NCBI RefSeq assembly: GCF_905171765.1
Contig: NC_053392.1
Coordinates: 372,719,963 to 372,783,962, forward strand
Origin: Bufo bufo
Lineage: Eukaryota; Chordata; Amphibia; Anura; Bufonidae
Reading direction: 5' to 3'
DNA: 64,000 nt
Shown here: piece after piece, positions 10,991 through 22,929 of the stretch
Layout of the letters: each line of letters begins with the position of its first letter
How positions within the stretch are numbered: the first letter of the stretch is position 1
Notes under the pieces: model-generated
The model's database searches: none
Told to the model about the DNA's origin: nothing
The model's input: only the letters and a program-made list of their open reading frames with translations
Made by a program: the position numbers and the translations under genes

Positions 10991-11304
10991 CAGGAGCGTA
11001 CCTATAGTGGAATCAGGGGACGCAGCTACTGCAGGGCCTGAACTCAAAAGGGCCCCACCTGAGATGAGGACTAAATTGTAAAAGGGCCCCCACAATAGTA
11101 TTATACAGGGACATGATATGCAGTATATGTGTGGGAAACGGACGAAGTCGCAGCAGGGCCTGGTCTGAGTGAGTGATTTTGACTATCTGCAGGACTGGGG
11201 CTTGCATAGGGGGAGGGGGGGGTTGTGAAGAAGTTGCCCATGAGGGGTGGGGGGCCCATTCAATAATTTGGTGTGGGGCCCAGTCAGTTCTAGTTACGCC
11301 ACTG
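10991..11304. mobile_element. Probable hAT-type MITE
   Basis: The right end read in reverse starts cagtggcgtaac, and the left end reads caggagcgtacc. The interior is G/C homopolymer-rich with recurrent gggccc. CAGNGGCGT-type ends are common in non-autonomous hAT elements, but I see no clean 8-bp duplication. Confidence 0.55.
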
Positions 11305-11417
11305 GTAACCGCTCTCACCACGTGATCCCATGTTAGAAGGGAAAATAATACAGTAAATTGACTTTAATGGGGTCCGGGGTTGCTCATCCCTATTTACTGA
11401 CATCATCTCCTAGCAAC

Positions 11418-11690
11418 CATGCGTGAAAAACGCACCGCATCCGCACTTGCTTGCGGATGCTATGCGATTTTCTCACAGCCTTATTCATTTCTATGGGGCC
11501 TGTGTTGCGTGAAAAACGCAGGATATAGAACCTGCTGCAATTTTCACGTAATGCACAAGTGCTGCGTGAAAAAACAACGCTCATGTTCACAGCCCCATTG
11601 AAATGATTGGGTCAGGATTCACTGCGGGGGCAGTGCGTTGACGTCACGCATTGCACCCGCGCGGAATACTCGCCCGTGTGAAAGGGGCCA
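11418..11690. repeat. Dispersed repeat with gcgtgaaaaacgca motifs
   Basis: The motif gcgtgaaaaacgca or a close variant occurs near 11420, 11508 and 11565, with gcggatgctatgcg and a GC-rich end (gcacccgcgcgg). It looks like a high-copy non-coding repeat. I cannot assign a class. Confidence 0.5.
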
Positions 11691-12929
11691 TAGAGAGATA
11701 GCTGAAAATTAAAGCAAATAAAATTCTCTCTCTTTCTCCCCCCTCAAAATAAGACAGAGGTGGGAACATATGCTCTGAAGATTAGTAACGAAGCAGAGAT
11801 AGTGACACAAGAATAACTGACCTGTTATTTAGTAACCAGTTAATAATAAAGGAGTGAACAAATAAACCAAGATAGAAGATACAATCTATCAAGTGTGGAG
11901 GCAGAGATAGTGTGAAAATTAACACTTGCACTGCCAACAGGCTGCTAAGACCAGCATTATTATCTGTCGAAACTGATGGATATCAAGAAATCACAACACT
12001 ATATGCAGTTGCTCATTTTAATACTATTTAGGGCTTTATTATTATATTTTTTCACTTTTCCTTTTATTTCTATATTTTAAGAGAAGAAATGATAAAGGTT
12101 ATGTTTTATATAATTCGGCCACAAACAGAATCTTCATAGCCTCTGGCTATTAAGGGACTTTGTGATGGGAAGGGCGCACCTCCTGCCTGATGGTGGCTTG
12201 GGGTGCCCTTGACGGTGATGAATTAGGAGGGTCCCCTGCAGCGGTGGAGGCAATGATGAGGCAGTTTTGCAATAGAGCAGTGAAGTTCTTTACTCGTAGA
12301 CCAAGGGAAAATGGCTCAAACCCAGCTCTCTGTCCAGATGACAGATGCAGCATGACAGTTGTCCACCTGTAGATAAATGATACCAGCATGGTTGTCTGAC
12401 TGAACATTTGATTTTGAATTTGAATTTGTTAAACCAGGAAGGGGGTGGGAATTAGGAAAGGAGGTGTGGAGAGAGGCCCCTCTTTAAAAAGGTGTGAGAT
12501 TATTAATAACTAGTATGTGTATAGCTAGTTTATATGTTACTTGGCCTTTGAATTTGTAACCATTATCTGCTGTAATACTCATGAGTGTATTTGACTGTAA
12601 TGTGTATCTATTTCATAGAGCCTGATCTAGTGTGTCTATTGCTTTGCTGCCACCTAGTGTCATAACTGTGTTTAGTTATGGAATTTTGTAATTTAGCAGA
12701 ACCTTTAGGGCACAAAACCCTGCAGTGAAGACCCTGGAGACAGAAAGAGAGCAATGCAAGTGTAGAGAGTGATGGGCCAGAGAGAACTGGGTCTGATGCA
12801 TGTACAGGAGCAGCTCTGCCAACAACTATCCCCTGCAGAATCCCAGGAGCAGTACCGGAGTAACAGCTTGGATACAGATTGGATACAAACAAAAGAAAAG
12901 GCATAGTGGAAAGACTTATGCCTCAGTCC
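11691..12929. other. No recognised gene or repeat
   Basis: AT-rich intergenic-looking DNA. Open frames on either strand are short, lack domain motifs and overlap one another. Confidence 0.5.
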
Positions 12930-13000
12930 AGTGTCGGACTGGGGTGCCAAGTGCCACCAGTAGAAGTGACTCTAGGGGCCCATCCTATAGTTTCATGCAA
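12930..13000 (+). mobile_element. Fragment of a hAT-like MITE end
   Basis: Contains cagtgtcggactgggg followed by ggggcccat. A similar end (actatcggactgg) occurs at 60131. The partner end is not visible. Confidence 0.4.
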
Positions 13001-13319
13001 ATATTGATACTTAAGGGGTTTTTCCAATTTTCATCAACATCCTTTAAGATAATCCTTTATGTACAGTAGGAAGCTGTAGTGTAACAGCACACATGACTGC
13101 TGCAGCCAATCACTGGCCTTGGTGCTGCACACCACTGAGATCGCTGAGTAGTTACAGCAGTCAAGTACGGTACCGCAGCAGTCAATCAAAAATATTATGT
13201 CCCAGCTGCAACCTGGTGGAGAGAACAGAGTAGTGTTTTTATTTTTTTATTTTAACAACCTTTCTGTATTTTGGCCTCAAAAAATTTAACTTAGGCACCC
13301 CCTTCAAGCTCAGTACTTA

Positions 13320-13662
13320 CAGGTAAAACTAGAAAAATTAGATTATCGTGCAAAACTCCATTTATTTCAGTAATGCTAATTAAAAGGAATTGCATTAATG
13401 TAGCTTAAAATTAGAACTTTGTGAAAAGGTTCAATATTCTAGGCTCAGTGTCACACTCTAGTCAGCTAATTAATCCCAACCCCCTGAGCAAAGGGTACCT
13501 CAAAATTGAGACTTTGGGGTTTCATAAGCTATAAGCCATAATCATCCAAATTATAACAAATAAAGGCTTGAACTATCTCGCTTTACATGTAATGAGTCTA
13601 TCTCATATATTAGTTTCACCTTTTAAGTTTGCACGATATTCAAATTTTTTGAGTTTCACCTG
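13320..13662. mobile_element. Short TA-flanked DNA-transposon derivative, 343 bp
   Basis: Imperfect terminal inverted repeats of about 35-45 bp: left caggtaaaactagaaaaatt, right (reversed) caggtgaaactcaaaaaatt, both continuing into atatcgtgcaaa-like sequence. TA lies on both sides (13318-13319, 13663-13664). There is no coding capacity. It fits a non-autonomous Tc1/mariner-type element. Confidence 0.8.
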
Positions 13663-13664
13663 TA

Positions 13665-15741
13665 GATATCATGACAATACGAAGCTCTGTACTTAGATAA
13701 GTAACAGAGGCAAGCTATATGCATAGATAAAGCAGCAGAACCAAGCTGCGTGCATAGATACAGTAATAGAACCAAGCAGTGTGTATAGATACAGTAACAG
13801 AACCAAGCTTTGTGTATAGATACAGTAACAGAACCGAGCTGTGTGTATAGATACAGTAATAGAACCAAGCAGTGTGTATAGATACAGTAATAGAACCAAG
13901 CTGCATGCATAGATACAGTAACAGAACCAAGCTTTGTGTATAGATACAGTAATAGAACCAAGCAGTGTGTATAGATACAGTAATAGAACCAAGCAGTGTG
14001 TATAGATACAGTAATATAACCAAGCTGCATGCATAGATACAGTAACAGAACCAAGCTTTGTGTATAGATACAGTAACAGAACCGAGCTGTGTGTATAGAT
14101 ACAGTAACAGAACCGAGCTGTGTGTATAGATACAGTAACAGAACCGAGCTGTGTGTATAGATACAGTAACAGAACCGAGCTGTGTGTATAGATACAGTAA
14201 TAGAACCAAGCAGTGTGTATAGATACAGTAATAGAACCAAGCAGTGTGTATAGATACAGTAACAGAACCAAGCTTTGTGTATAGATACAGTAACAGAACC
14301 GAGCTGTGTATAGGTACAGTAATAGAACCAAGCAGTGTGTATAGATACAGTAATAGAACCAAGCAGTGTGTATAGATACAGTAACAGAACCGAGCTGTGT
14401 GTATAGGTACAGTAATAGAACCAAGCTGTGTGTATAGGTACAATAATAGAACCAAGCAGTGTGTATAGATACAGTAACAGAACCGAGCTGTGTGTATAGG
14501 TACAATAATAGAACCAAGCAGTGTGTATAGATACAGTAACAGAACCGAGCAGTGTGTATAGGTACAATAATAGAACCAAGCAGTGTGTATAGATACAGTA
14601 ACAGAACCGAGCTGTGTGTATAGATACAGTAACAGAACCGAGCTGTGTGTATAGATACAGTAACAGAACCGAGCTGTGTGTATAGATACAGTAACAGAAC
14701 CGAGCTGTGTGTATAGATACAGTAACAGAACCGAGCTGTGTGTATAGATACAGTAATAGAACCAAGCAGTGTGTATAGATACAGTAATAGAACCAAGCAG
14801 TGTGTATAGATACAGTAACAGAACCGAGCTGTGTGTATAGGTACAATAATAGAACCAAGCAGTGTGTATAGATACAGTAATAGAACCAAGCAGTGTGTAT
14901 AGATACAGTAATATAACCAAGCTGCATGCATAGATACAGTAACAGAACCAAGCTGTGTGTATAGATACAGTAACAGAACCGAGCTGTGTGTATAGATACA
15001 GTAACAGAACCGAGCTGTTTGTATAGATACAGTAACAGAACCGAGCTGTGTGTATAGATACAGTAACAGAACCGAGCTGTGTGTATAGGTACAGTAACAG
15101 AACCGAGCTGTGTGTATAGATACAGTAACAGAACCGAGCTGTGTGTATAGATACAGTAACAGAACCGAGCTGTGTGTATAGGTACAGTAACAGAACCGAG
15201 CTGTGTGTATAGATACAGTAACAGAACCGAGCTGTTTGTATAGATACAGTAACAGAACCAAGCTGTGTGTATAGATACAGTAACAGAACCGAGCTGTGTG
15301 TATAGATACAGTAACAGAACCGAGCTGTGTATAGGTACAGTAATAGAACCAAGCAGTGTGTATAGATACAGTAACAGAACCGAGCAGTGTGTATAGATAC
15401 AGTAACAGAACCGAGCTGTGTGTATAGGTACAGTAATAGAACCAAGCAGTGTGTATAGATACAGTAACATAACCGAGCTGTGTGTATAGATACAGTAACA
15501 GAACCGAGCTGTGTGTATAGGTACAGTAATAGAACCAAGCAGTGTGTATAGATACAGTAACAGAACCGAGCTGTGTGTATAGATACAGTAACAGAACCGA
15601 GCTGTGTGTATAGGTACAGTAATAGAACCAAGCAGTGTGTATAGATACAGTAATAGAACCAAGCCTTGTGTATAGATACAGTAACAGAACCGAGCTGTTT
15701 GTATATATACAGTAAATGAACCGAGCTGTGTGTATAGATAC
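13665..15741. repeat. 31-bp minisatellite, about 67 copies
   Basis: The unit is tgtgtgtatagatacagt followed by aacagaaccgagc. Main variants differ at cagaaccgagctg versus tagaaccaagcag, with rarer ctttgtg and ctgcatgcatag forms. The first copies near 13670 are degenerate. Because 31 is not a multiple of 3 and the unit has no stop on the minus strand in any frame, all three minus frames stay open for 638-697 codons. I regard these as artefacts, not a protein. Confidence 0.95.
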
Positions 15742-15745
15742 ATGC

Positions 15746-16443
15746 ACATCTACCGGCACTCTTTTACACGCACACTTCTACACAAACCGGCACTCTTTTA
15801 CACGCACACTTCTACATATGTCGGCAATCTTTTACACACACACCTCTACAAATGCCAGCACCCTTTTACACGCACACTTCTACACATGCCGTCACTCTTT
15901 TACACGCACATTTCTACACATACCGGCACTCTTTTACACACACACTTCTACATATGTCGGCACTCTTTTGCACACACTTCTACACATGCCAGCACCCTTT
16001 TACACGCACACTTCTACACATGCCGTCACTCTTTTACATGCACACTTCTACACATGCCGACACTCTTTTACACACACACTTCTACACATGCCAGTACTTT
16101 TTTGCACGCTCCTCTTGACATGCCGGCACTCTTTTACACATACACTTGTACACATGTCGGCACTCTTTTACACACACACTTGTACACATGTCGGCACTCT
16201 TTTACACGCATACTTCTACACATGCCAGCACTCTTTTACATGCATACTTCTACACATACTGACACTCTTTTACACTCATAGTTCTACATATGCTGGCACT
16301 CTTTTACACACACACTTGTACACATGTCGGCACTCTTTTACACACACACGTGTACACATGCCAGCACTCTTTTACATGCATACTTCTACACATACTGACA
16401 CTCTTTTACACTCATAGTTCTACATATGCTGGCACTCTTTTAG
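15746..16443. repeat. 34-bp minisatellite, about 20 copies
   Basis: The unit is ggcactcttttacacgcac followed by acttctacacatgcc. It begins directly at the end of the 31-bp array. Plus-strand frames stay open for the same arithmetic reason as in that array. Copies near the right end vary more, and a block of about 136 bp is duplicated (16215-16300 against 16350-16435). Confidence 0.95.
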
Positions 16444-16445
16444 GC

Positions 16446-16975
16446 CTTCTGCACATGACTGTATTTGTTTTGCTGTATGCACAATCTTTCACAAGCTTTG
16501 TGGGTTGTAACTAGGCTAAGATCACATGTGCAATGTACAGCACATGATCCTGGAAGACCAAGGAGCACTGGCCCAGTAAGCAATATTTAATAAGTTCCAA
16601 TGAAAAAGTTGTTCCTCAAATCAAGTTTGGAACATGAAATAAAAAAATAATAATAATAATAATCTGATAACGCCTTTAAGGCTCCACCATGATTTTGGCC
16701 CGCAATGTGCTGTGCAACCAAGGATCACAGCAGCACACTAGTACATTGCAGTGAGTTAAAATGAAAGGTGTCATATAGGTGCGACCTGTGCTTTTCTTAC
16801 AATCTCAATCCGAAAGTCACAAGAAATCCAATAGGTTGGATTTTGTGTGACTGTGCTCGACCATATTATCTTTTACTAGTTGCAGTGTAGTATAGTGTTG
16901 CAACAGTCTTTGGCTGCACAACGTGTGTTGCAGCCACAGCCACCTTGTAGTACTAGCTCAACACATACTGTACTT
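16446..16975. other. No gene recognised between minisatellite blocks
   Basis: Mixed sequence with a short AAT run near 16650. The phrase acagcacatgatc and its near-complement suggest an old repeat, but nothing can be assigned. Confidence 0.45.
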
Positions 16976-17126
16976 CATGCTTGCACTCTTACATACACAC
17001 ACTTTCATACATGCATGTACTATTACATACACACACTTTAATGTATGCAGGCACTCTTACATACACACACTTTAGTACATGCAGGCACTCTTACATACAC
17101 ACACTATCATACATGCAGGCACTTTT
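16976..17126. repeat. Displaced, diverged copies of the 34-bp minisatellite
   Basis: Four to five units of gcactcttacatacacacac plus tttagtacatgcag, 34 bp each, clearly related to the array ending at 16443 but about 530 bp away. Confidence 0.85.
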
Positions 17127-18190
17127 TTAAACCAATTACAATACATGTAGATTCCTTCCTCACCTCATGGCCCTCTGTATTGCTAGTTGTGTCCCCAGGT
17201 CCTGAGCCAGGCACCTCCCCCTCGCAGAAGCAGGGCTGGGCTCCAGACTGATCACACAGGCAGCAGTCCTTCTAGCAGAGCTGCCTCATTGGAGGAGAGG
17301 CTGTCAGTGCTACTGACAGGTTTTAGACCAATCAGAACTCTTGGTCGCAGTAATTTTATGAAAATCAGATCATGTGGAAACAGCCTCACTGACCAGGAGT
17401 CCTGAATACACAAAACTCGTCAGTTCCCATGAATCAGCACTGGTATGGAGCCCTCCTTCTCATTTAAGGTGAATCGCAGGCAGCATGCATCCTACTGTGT
17501 ACAGGGGGCGGGGCTTATCACAGACGCTCACAGAAGCTCACTTGCTCATTTGGGGCCCACCGAGGATTTCCCCGGCTCCCCGGTGGGCCAGTCCAAGCCT
17601 TCTTCAGTCACACGTTCATGTGCAGTGAGCCCTTTAGGAGCTGGAGCGGATGATTGGAGTGGTAGTAGCTCCTGTTATAACAGTCTATCACAGTGGCTGT
17701 CCTCTCTCTGTTGCTCCCTAGGGCCAATGCAATGTAAGGAGAGGGCACTCTCTCTTCCCTTGGGGCACACCCATGAGTCTGGGGCTTCTGCCTGCTGGTA
17801 GCTGGGGTGCCCGTGATGTTAGATGTTTGGATGGGTGCAAGGCAAGGCATGTAGAGTGTGATGCACAATAGCCAGCGTATAGTTCAACAGTCAGTAAGCA
17901 CACCAGATTAAACAGAATAAATGTCTCTCTTTACTGTACTGCAAAATGGGAGTTGTAGTACATCCAACTATAGCAAAACACAGTTCCAACAGTTTGACAA
18001 TGCAATTCTTCCCCCATATAGCATTGTATAGATTTCAGCAAGGATGGGAGTTAAGGCCCTCTTTCCTCTCTATCAGACTAAAGTCTCTCTCAGTAGAATC
18101 TGAGAGAAGAAAGGAGACTTGTCTGGTAGCGTCTTAGGTCCCACTTACCACTGAGAACAGATGCTTGCTCAGCTGAGCCAAGTGTGCATA
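17127..18190. other. No recognised gene
   Basis: Moderately GC-rich sequence with several short overlapping open frames (up to 118 codons) on both strands. No family motif, splice pattern or repeat is recognised. Confidence 0.45.
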
Positions 18191-18192
18191 TA

Positions 18193-19801
18193 CAGTCAGG
18201 TCCATAAATATTGGAACATCGACACAATTCAAACATTTTTGGCTCTATACACCACCACAATGGATTTGAAATGAAACAAACAATATGTGCTTTAACTGCA
18301 GACTGTCAGCTTTAATTTGAGGGTATTTACATCCAAATAAGGTGAACGGTGTAGGAATTACAACAGTTTGCATATGTGCCTTCCACTTGTTAAGGGACCA
18401 AAAGTAATGGGACAATTGGCTTATCAGCTGTTCCATAGCCAGGTGTGTGCTATTCCCTCATTATCCCAATAACAATGAGCAGATAAAAGGTCCAGAGTTC
18501 ATTTCAAGTGTGCTATTTGCATTTGGAATCTGTTGCTGTAAACTCTCAAGATGAGATCCAAAGAGCTGTCACTATCAGTGAAGCAAGCCATCATTAGGCT
18601 GAAAAAACTAAACAAACCCATCAGAGAGATAGCAAAAACATTAGGTGTGGCCAAAACAACTGTTTGGAACATTGTTGAAAAGAAGGAACGCATCGGTGAG
18701 CTCAGTAACACCAAAAGACCCGGAAGAACACGGAAAACAACTGTGGTGGATGACCGAAGAATTCTTTCCCTGGTGAAGAAAACACCCTTCACAACAGTTG
18801 GCCAGATCAAGAACACTCTCCAGGAGGTAGGTGTATGTGTGTCAAAGTCAACAATCAAGAGAAGACTTCAACAGAGTGAATACAGGGGGTTCCCGACGAG
18901 ATGTAAACCATTGGTGAGCCTCAAAAACAGGAAGGCCAGATTAGAGTTTGCCAAACGACAGCTAAAAAAGCCTTCACAGTTCTGGAACAACATCCTATGG
19001 ACAGATGAGACCAAGATCAACTTGTACCAGAGTGATGGGAAGAGAATACCACCTCATCAGTGAAGCATGGTGGTGGTAGTGTCATGGCGTGGGCATGCAT
19101 GGCTGCCAATGGAACTGGTTCTCTTGTATTTATTGATGATGTGAATGCTGATAAAAGCAGCAGGATAAATTCTGAAGTGTTTTAGGCAATATTATCTGCT
19201 CATATTCAGCCAAATACTTCAGAACTCATTGGACAGCGCTTCACAGTGCAGATGGACAATGACCCAAAGCATACTGCAAAAGCAACCAAAGAGTTTTTTG
19301 AGGGAAAGAAGTGGAATGTTATGCAATGGCCAAGTCAATCACCTGACCTGAATCCGATTGAGCATGCATTTCACTTGCTGAAGACAAAACTGAAGGGAAA
19401 ATGCCACAAGAACAAGCAGGAACTGAAGACAGTTGCAGTAGAGGCCTGGCAGAGCATCACCAGGGATGAAACCCAGCGTCTGGCGATGTATATGCGTTCC
19501 AGACTTCAGGCTGTAATTGAATGCAAAGGATTTTTAACCAAGTATTAAAAAGTGAAAGTTTGATTTATGATTATTATTCTGTTCCATTACTTTTGGTCCC
19601 TTAACAAGTGGGAGGCACATATGCAATCTGTTGTAATTCCTTCACCGTTCACCTGATTTGGATGTAAATACCCTCAAATTAAAGCGGACAGTCTGCAGTT
19701 AAAGCACATCTTGTTCATTTCATTTAAAATCCATTGTGGTGGTGTATAGAGCCAAAAATGTTAGAATTGTGTCGATGTCCCAATATTTATGGACCTGACT
19801 G
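18193..19801 (+). mobile_element. Tc1-like DNA transposon B, second copy
   Basis: 1609 bp, flanked by TA (18191-18192, 19802-19803), with long inverted repeats starting cagtcaggtccataaatat and extending about 220 bp. It is the same family as the element at 3258-10195 but has no nested insertion. Its transposase is damaged by a deletion and a stop. Confidence 0.95.
18551..19548 (+). pseudogene. Tc1-B transposase, broken by a 40-bp deletion and a stop
   Basis: Opens with MRSKELSLSVKQAIIRLKK and stays open for 170 codons through the DNA-binding region and the first catalytic motif ILWTDETK. Near 19048, 40 bp are missing relative to the copy at 9376, shifting the frame. A TAG follows at 19183-19185. 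The last open stretch, 19246-19548, holds MDNDPKHT and SPDLNPIEH (34 residues between D and E). All parts of a Tc1 DD34E transposase of about 340 aa are recognisable, but the gene cannot make it. Confidence 0.94.
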
Positions 19802-19803
19802 TA

Positions 19804-20258
19804 TATGAGGAGGTCAAACAAGCATTTGTCTGACATCTGAAATCTACGGTCATCTTAATGATATAGAACTGCCGCAGGTAGTAATTTCATGACTTGTCAA
19901 GAAACTGTAGGATCAGGAAATGGAGAGTAGCAGCCACATCTAGAATTAAATAGGTTTTATGGCCTAGGAACTGACATCTCCAATGGTCCTCGCCTGTGCC
20001 CAATTAAAAAAAAACTCACCTAACTGCAATCCCGCACTATTGCACCCTTCCAGCCGCTTCTAGACCCCAAAATACCAGGAAATGGCTTGGCCTCGTGACC
20101 ACAGTGGCCAATCAAAGGCCAAAGAATTCACATCTGCTTGAACAGCACATCACAGCAGGCTAGGAACAGGGCAGCGGTGGGACCACAGACAAGTTAAGAC
20201 CATTATATGGCACAGGTTAGGACCTTTGGGGTTCTCTGCTCCTAGGTCTGGATTAATT
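19804..20258. other. No recognised gene or repeat
   Basis: A short intergenic stretch between the Tc1 copy and a nested MITE complex, with no convincing open frame. Confidence 0.45.
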
Positions 20259-20599
20259 TTAAAGGGTTTTGAGCCTTTTTATATGTCAGAGCAGAGGCGT
20301 TGCTAGGCTAAAACATTTGGGGCCTGGGCCCCTGATGTTTTGTCCCAGGCCCTGAATGTCCTGCCTGCCAGCTAGATACAACTGTATTGCCATCCTCAGG
20401 TTGGCAATACAATTGAATCTAATGCAAAGGAAATGCTGAAGGACCTGTGGTGACATCACAGGTCATGTGACCAGTAAAACAGGCAGTGGTTGAGAAGGAC
20501 CGATGATGTCACCAACATGTGACCAGTGCAGAAGAGGACTGCAGTGAACTCCTGGGGGAAAAAGCTGTGGTGATGTCTGCTACCCGAGGAGAGGTAAGT

Positions 20600-21560
20600 T
20601 AAGAGAGAGACTGAGCAATGCTGGCAGTTGTGGTTATTTAACTGGGACTGTATGTTAGGGCTGAAGGGAGTGATGTTATTTACATGGAACTGTGTGTTGG
20701 AGGTGGCTGGGGAGGGAGTGATGTTATTTACATGGGACTGTATGATGGTGGCTGTAGGAAGGAGTGATGTTATTTACATGGAACTGTATGTTGGAGGCGG
20801 CTGGGGGAGGGAGTGATGTTATTTATATGGGACTGTATTGATGGTGGCTGTGGGAGGGAGTGATGTTACTTACATGAGACTAAATGTTGGAGGGGGCAGG
20901 GTGATGTTATTTAGATGGGACTGTATGTTGATGGCGGCTGTGGGATGGAGTGATGTTATTTACATGGTACTGTATGTTGGAGGGGGCTGGGGGAGGCAGT
21001 GATGTTATTTACATGGGACTGTATGTTGATGGCGGCTATGGGAGGGAGTGATGTTATTTACATGGGACTGAATGTTACACAGGTCTGAGGGAGGGAGTGA
21101 TGTTATTTACATGGGACTGAATATTGAGGGGGCAATGCTATTTACATGGGACTGTATGTTAAAGGTGGCTGGGGGGGGGAATTATGTTATTTAAATGGGA
21201 CTGAATGTTGGGGGGTGATGTTTATATGGGACTGTATGTTGAAGGCGGCTGGGGAGGAGGTGATGTTATTTACATGAGACTATATTTTGGAGGGGGCTGT
21301 AGATAGAGAGGGATGTTATTTACATGGGACTGTATATTGGAGGGGGCTGGAGAGATGGTGTGATGTTATTTATATGGGACTATATGACGGAGGGAGGGAA
21401 ATAGTGTTATTTACATGGGACTGTAGTTTGGAGGGGCTGAAGGGAGGGGAGTGATCTTATTTACTTAGGACTGTATTTTGGAGGGGGCAGGAGAGATGGT
21501 GTGATTTTGTGATGTTATTTACATGGGATTGTATGGTAGAGGGAAGAATATAACTACAGG
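20600..21560. repeat. Minisatellite with gtgatgttatttacatggga core
   Basis: Roughly 17 imperfect units of about 45-60 bp, each with gatgttatttacatgggact, then tgtatgttg, then a G-rich spacer (gaggcggctgggggagggag). It lies inside the hAT-like element. Spacer length varies, so the period is irregular. Confidence 0.88.
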
Positions 21561-21598
21561 GGGGCACTGCAAATCCAGGGGACATTAGGTGTTCTTAA

Positions 21599-22311
21599 AG
21601 GGTTTCTATCACTTCATATGACATAATTAGCTGGCAGACACTAGCGATCTGCTAGTGTCTGCTCTGGCCAACCATCCTACTATAATCACTTGTGGGGCAG
21701 CGGTTTTGCTAAAAAACTAACTTTTATAAATATGCTAATGAGCCTCTAGGTGCTATGTGGGCGTCATTAGCACCTAGAGGCTCCGTCTACCTTCATACAC
21801 AGCGGCCGCCCAGCACGTCCCTCCAGCCCGCCCATGTCCTCCTCCTTGTGACGCAGCGGCCGAATTCTCGCGCATGCGCCGTGCGCGGCTGTATTCGGCG
21901 CATTAGAGATGTCTGAGCTCGGAGCGGTCAGACATTCAATGCGCATGCGCGGCTGTTCCGCGCATGCGCATTGAATGTCTGACCGCTCCGAGCTCAGACA
22001 TCTCTAATGCGCCGAATACAGCCGCGCACGGCACATGCGCGAGAATTCGGCCGCTGCGTCACACGGAGGAGGACATGGGCGGGCTGGAGGGACGTGCTGG
22101 GCGGCCGCTGTGTATGAAGGTAGACGGAGCCTCTAGGTGCTAATGACGCCCACATAGCACCTAGAGGCTCATTAGCATATTTATAAAAGTTAGTTTTTTA
22201 GCAAAACCGCTGCCCCACAAGTGATTATAGTAGGATGGTTGGCCAGAGCAGACACTAGCAGATCGCTAGTGTCTGCCAGCTAATTATGTCATATGAAGTG
22301 ATAGAAACCCT
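21599..22311. mobile_element. 713-bp near-perfect palindromic TTAA element (T2/Kolobok-like foldback)
   Basis: Flanked by TTAA at 21595-21598 and 22312-22315. The left half (21599 to about 21953) is the reverse complement of the right half (about 21959-22311), with only two or three mismatches seen by eye (for example ttgtgacgc against the complement of gcgtcacac). The centre is near 21956 in gcgcggctgttccgcgc. The ends (agggtttctatcactt) match the TTAAAGG group. It has no coding capacity. Confidence 0.93.
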
Positions 22312-22315
22312 TTAA

Positions 22316-22640
22316 TACTACTGGGGGCTCTACAGGAGGGACTTATAGATCTGCCTTATTTCTACTAAGAGCACTATGGGGGCCTTATTACTACTGAGGG
22401 GTCTGTAAAGAGCTTTATTACCACTGGGGGAACAATAGGGGGCCTGATTTCTACTGAGGGGTCTGTGAGGGTATTATTAATACTGGAGGACTCTTCTACT
22501 AATGGGGACATCCTTGAGGAGCGTTATCACTGTTTGGGGCACTGTGGGGGGCAGTATTACTAATGAGGGCATTCTAGAAGAGAATTACTATTGGTGGGAC
22601 TATGAGGAGTACTATTACTATGGGGGCACTAATTGTTCTT
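22316..22640. repeat. Degenerate short minisatellite (attactactgagggg-like)
   Basis: Repeats of about 30-40 bp built on ttattactactgaggggtc and variants (gcactatgggggcc, ggcagtattactaatgaggg). It is interior to the hAT-like element. Confidence 0.7.
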
Positions 22641-22900
22641 CAGCACAGTATTTAGAGGTATTGCACAGTGAGCAGCGGGATAACACTGTAGGGACTCCAG
22701 GTTCGGAGATGATGATAGAAATGTGAGGAAGCTAATATGTCTGTGCGTCACACTCTGCAGAGACGAGGCGCAGCTGAAAGAAGTTGTACAGACCGAATGG
22801 AGAAGATGATGACAGAGAAGATCTACATCGGAGGAGATGTCCCCTGGAGGCACTGGATGTGACAGGTATGTGCTGCTGTATAGCAAGTACAGCAAAATGC

Positions 22901-22929
22901 GGTGTGTGTGTGTGTGTGTGTGTGTGTGG
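22901..22929. repeat. (GT)n microsatellite
   Basis: About 13 GT dinucleotides followed by a G run. Confidence 0.95.

Noticed and set aside
13656..15759. Three minus-strand frames of about 640-700 codons
   Set aside because: They are produced by a stop-free 31-bp repeat; simultaneous openness of all three frames argues against a gene.
13665..16443. Possible CRISPR-like array
   Set aside because: Units are contiguous, with no unique spacers, and the window is vertebrate.
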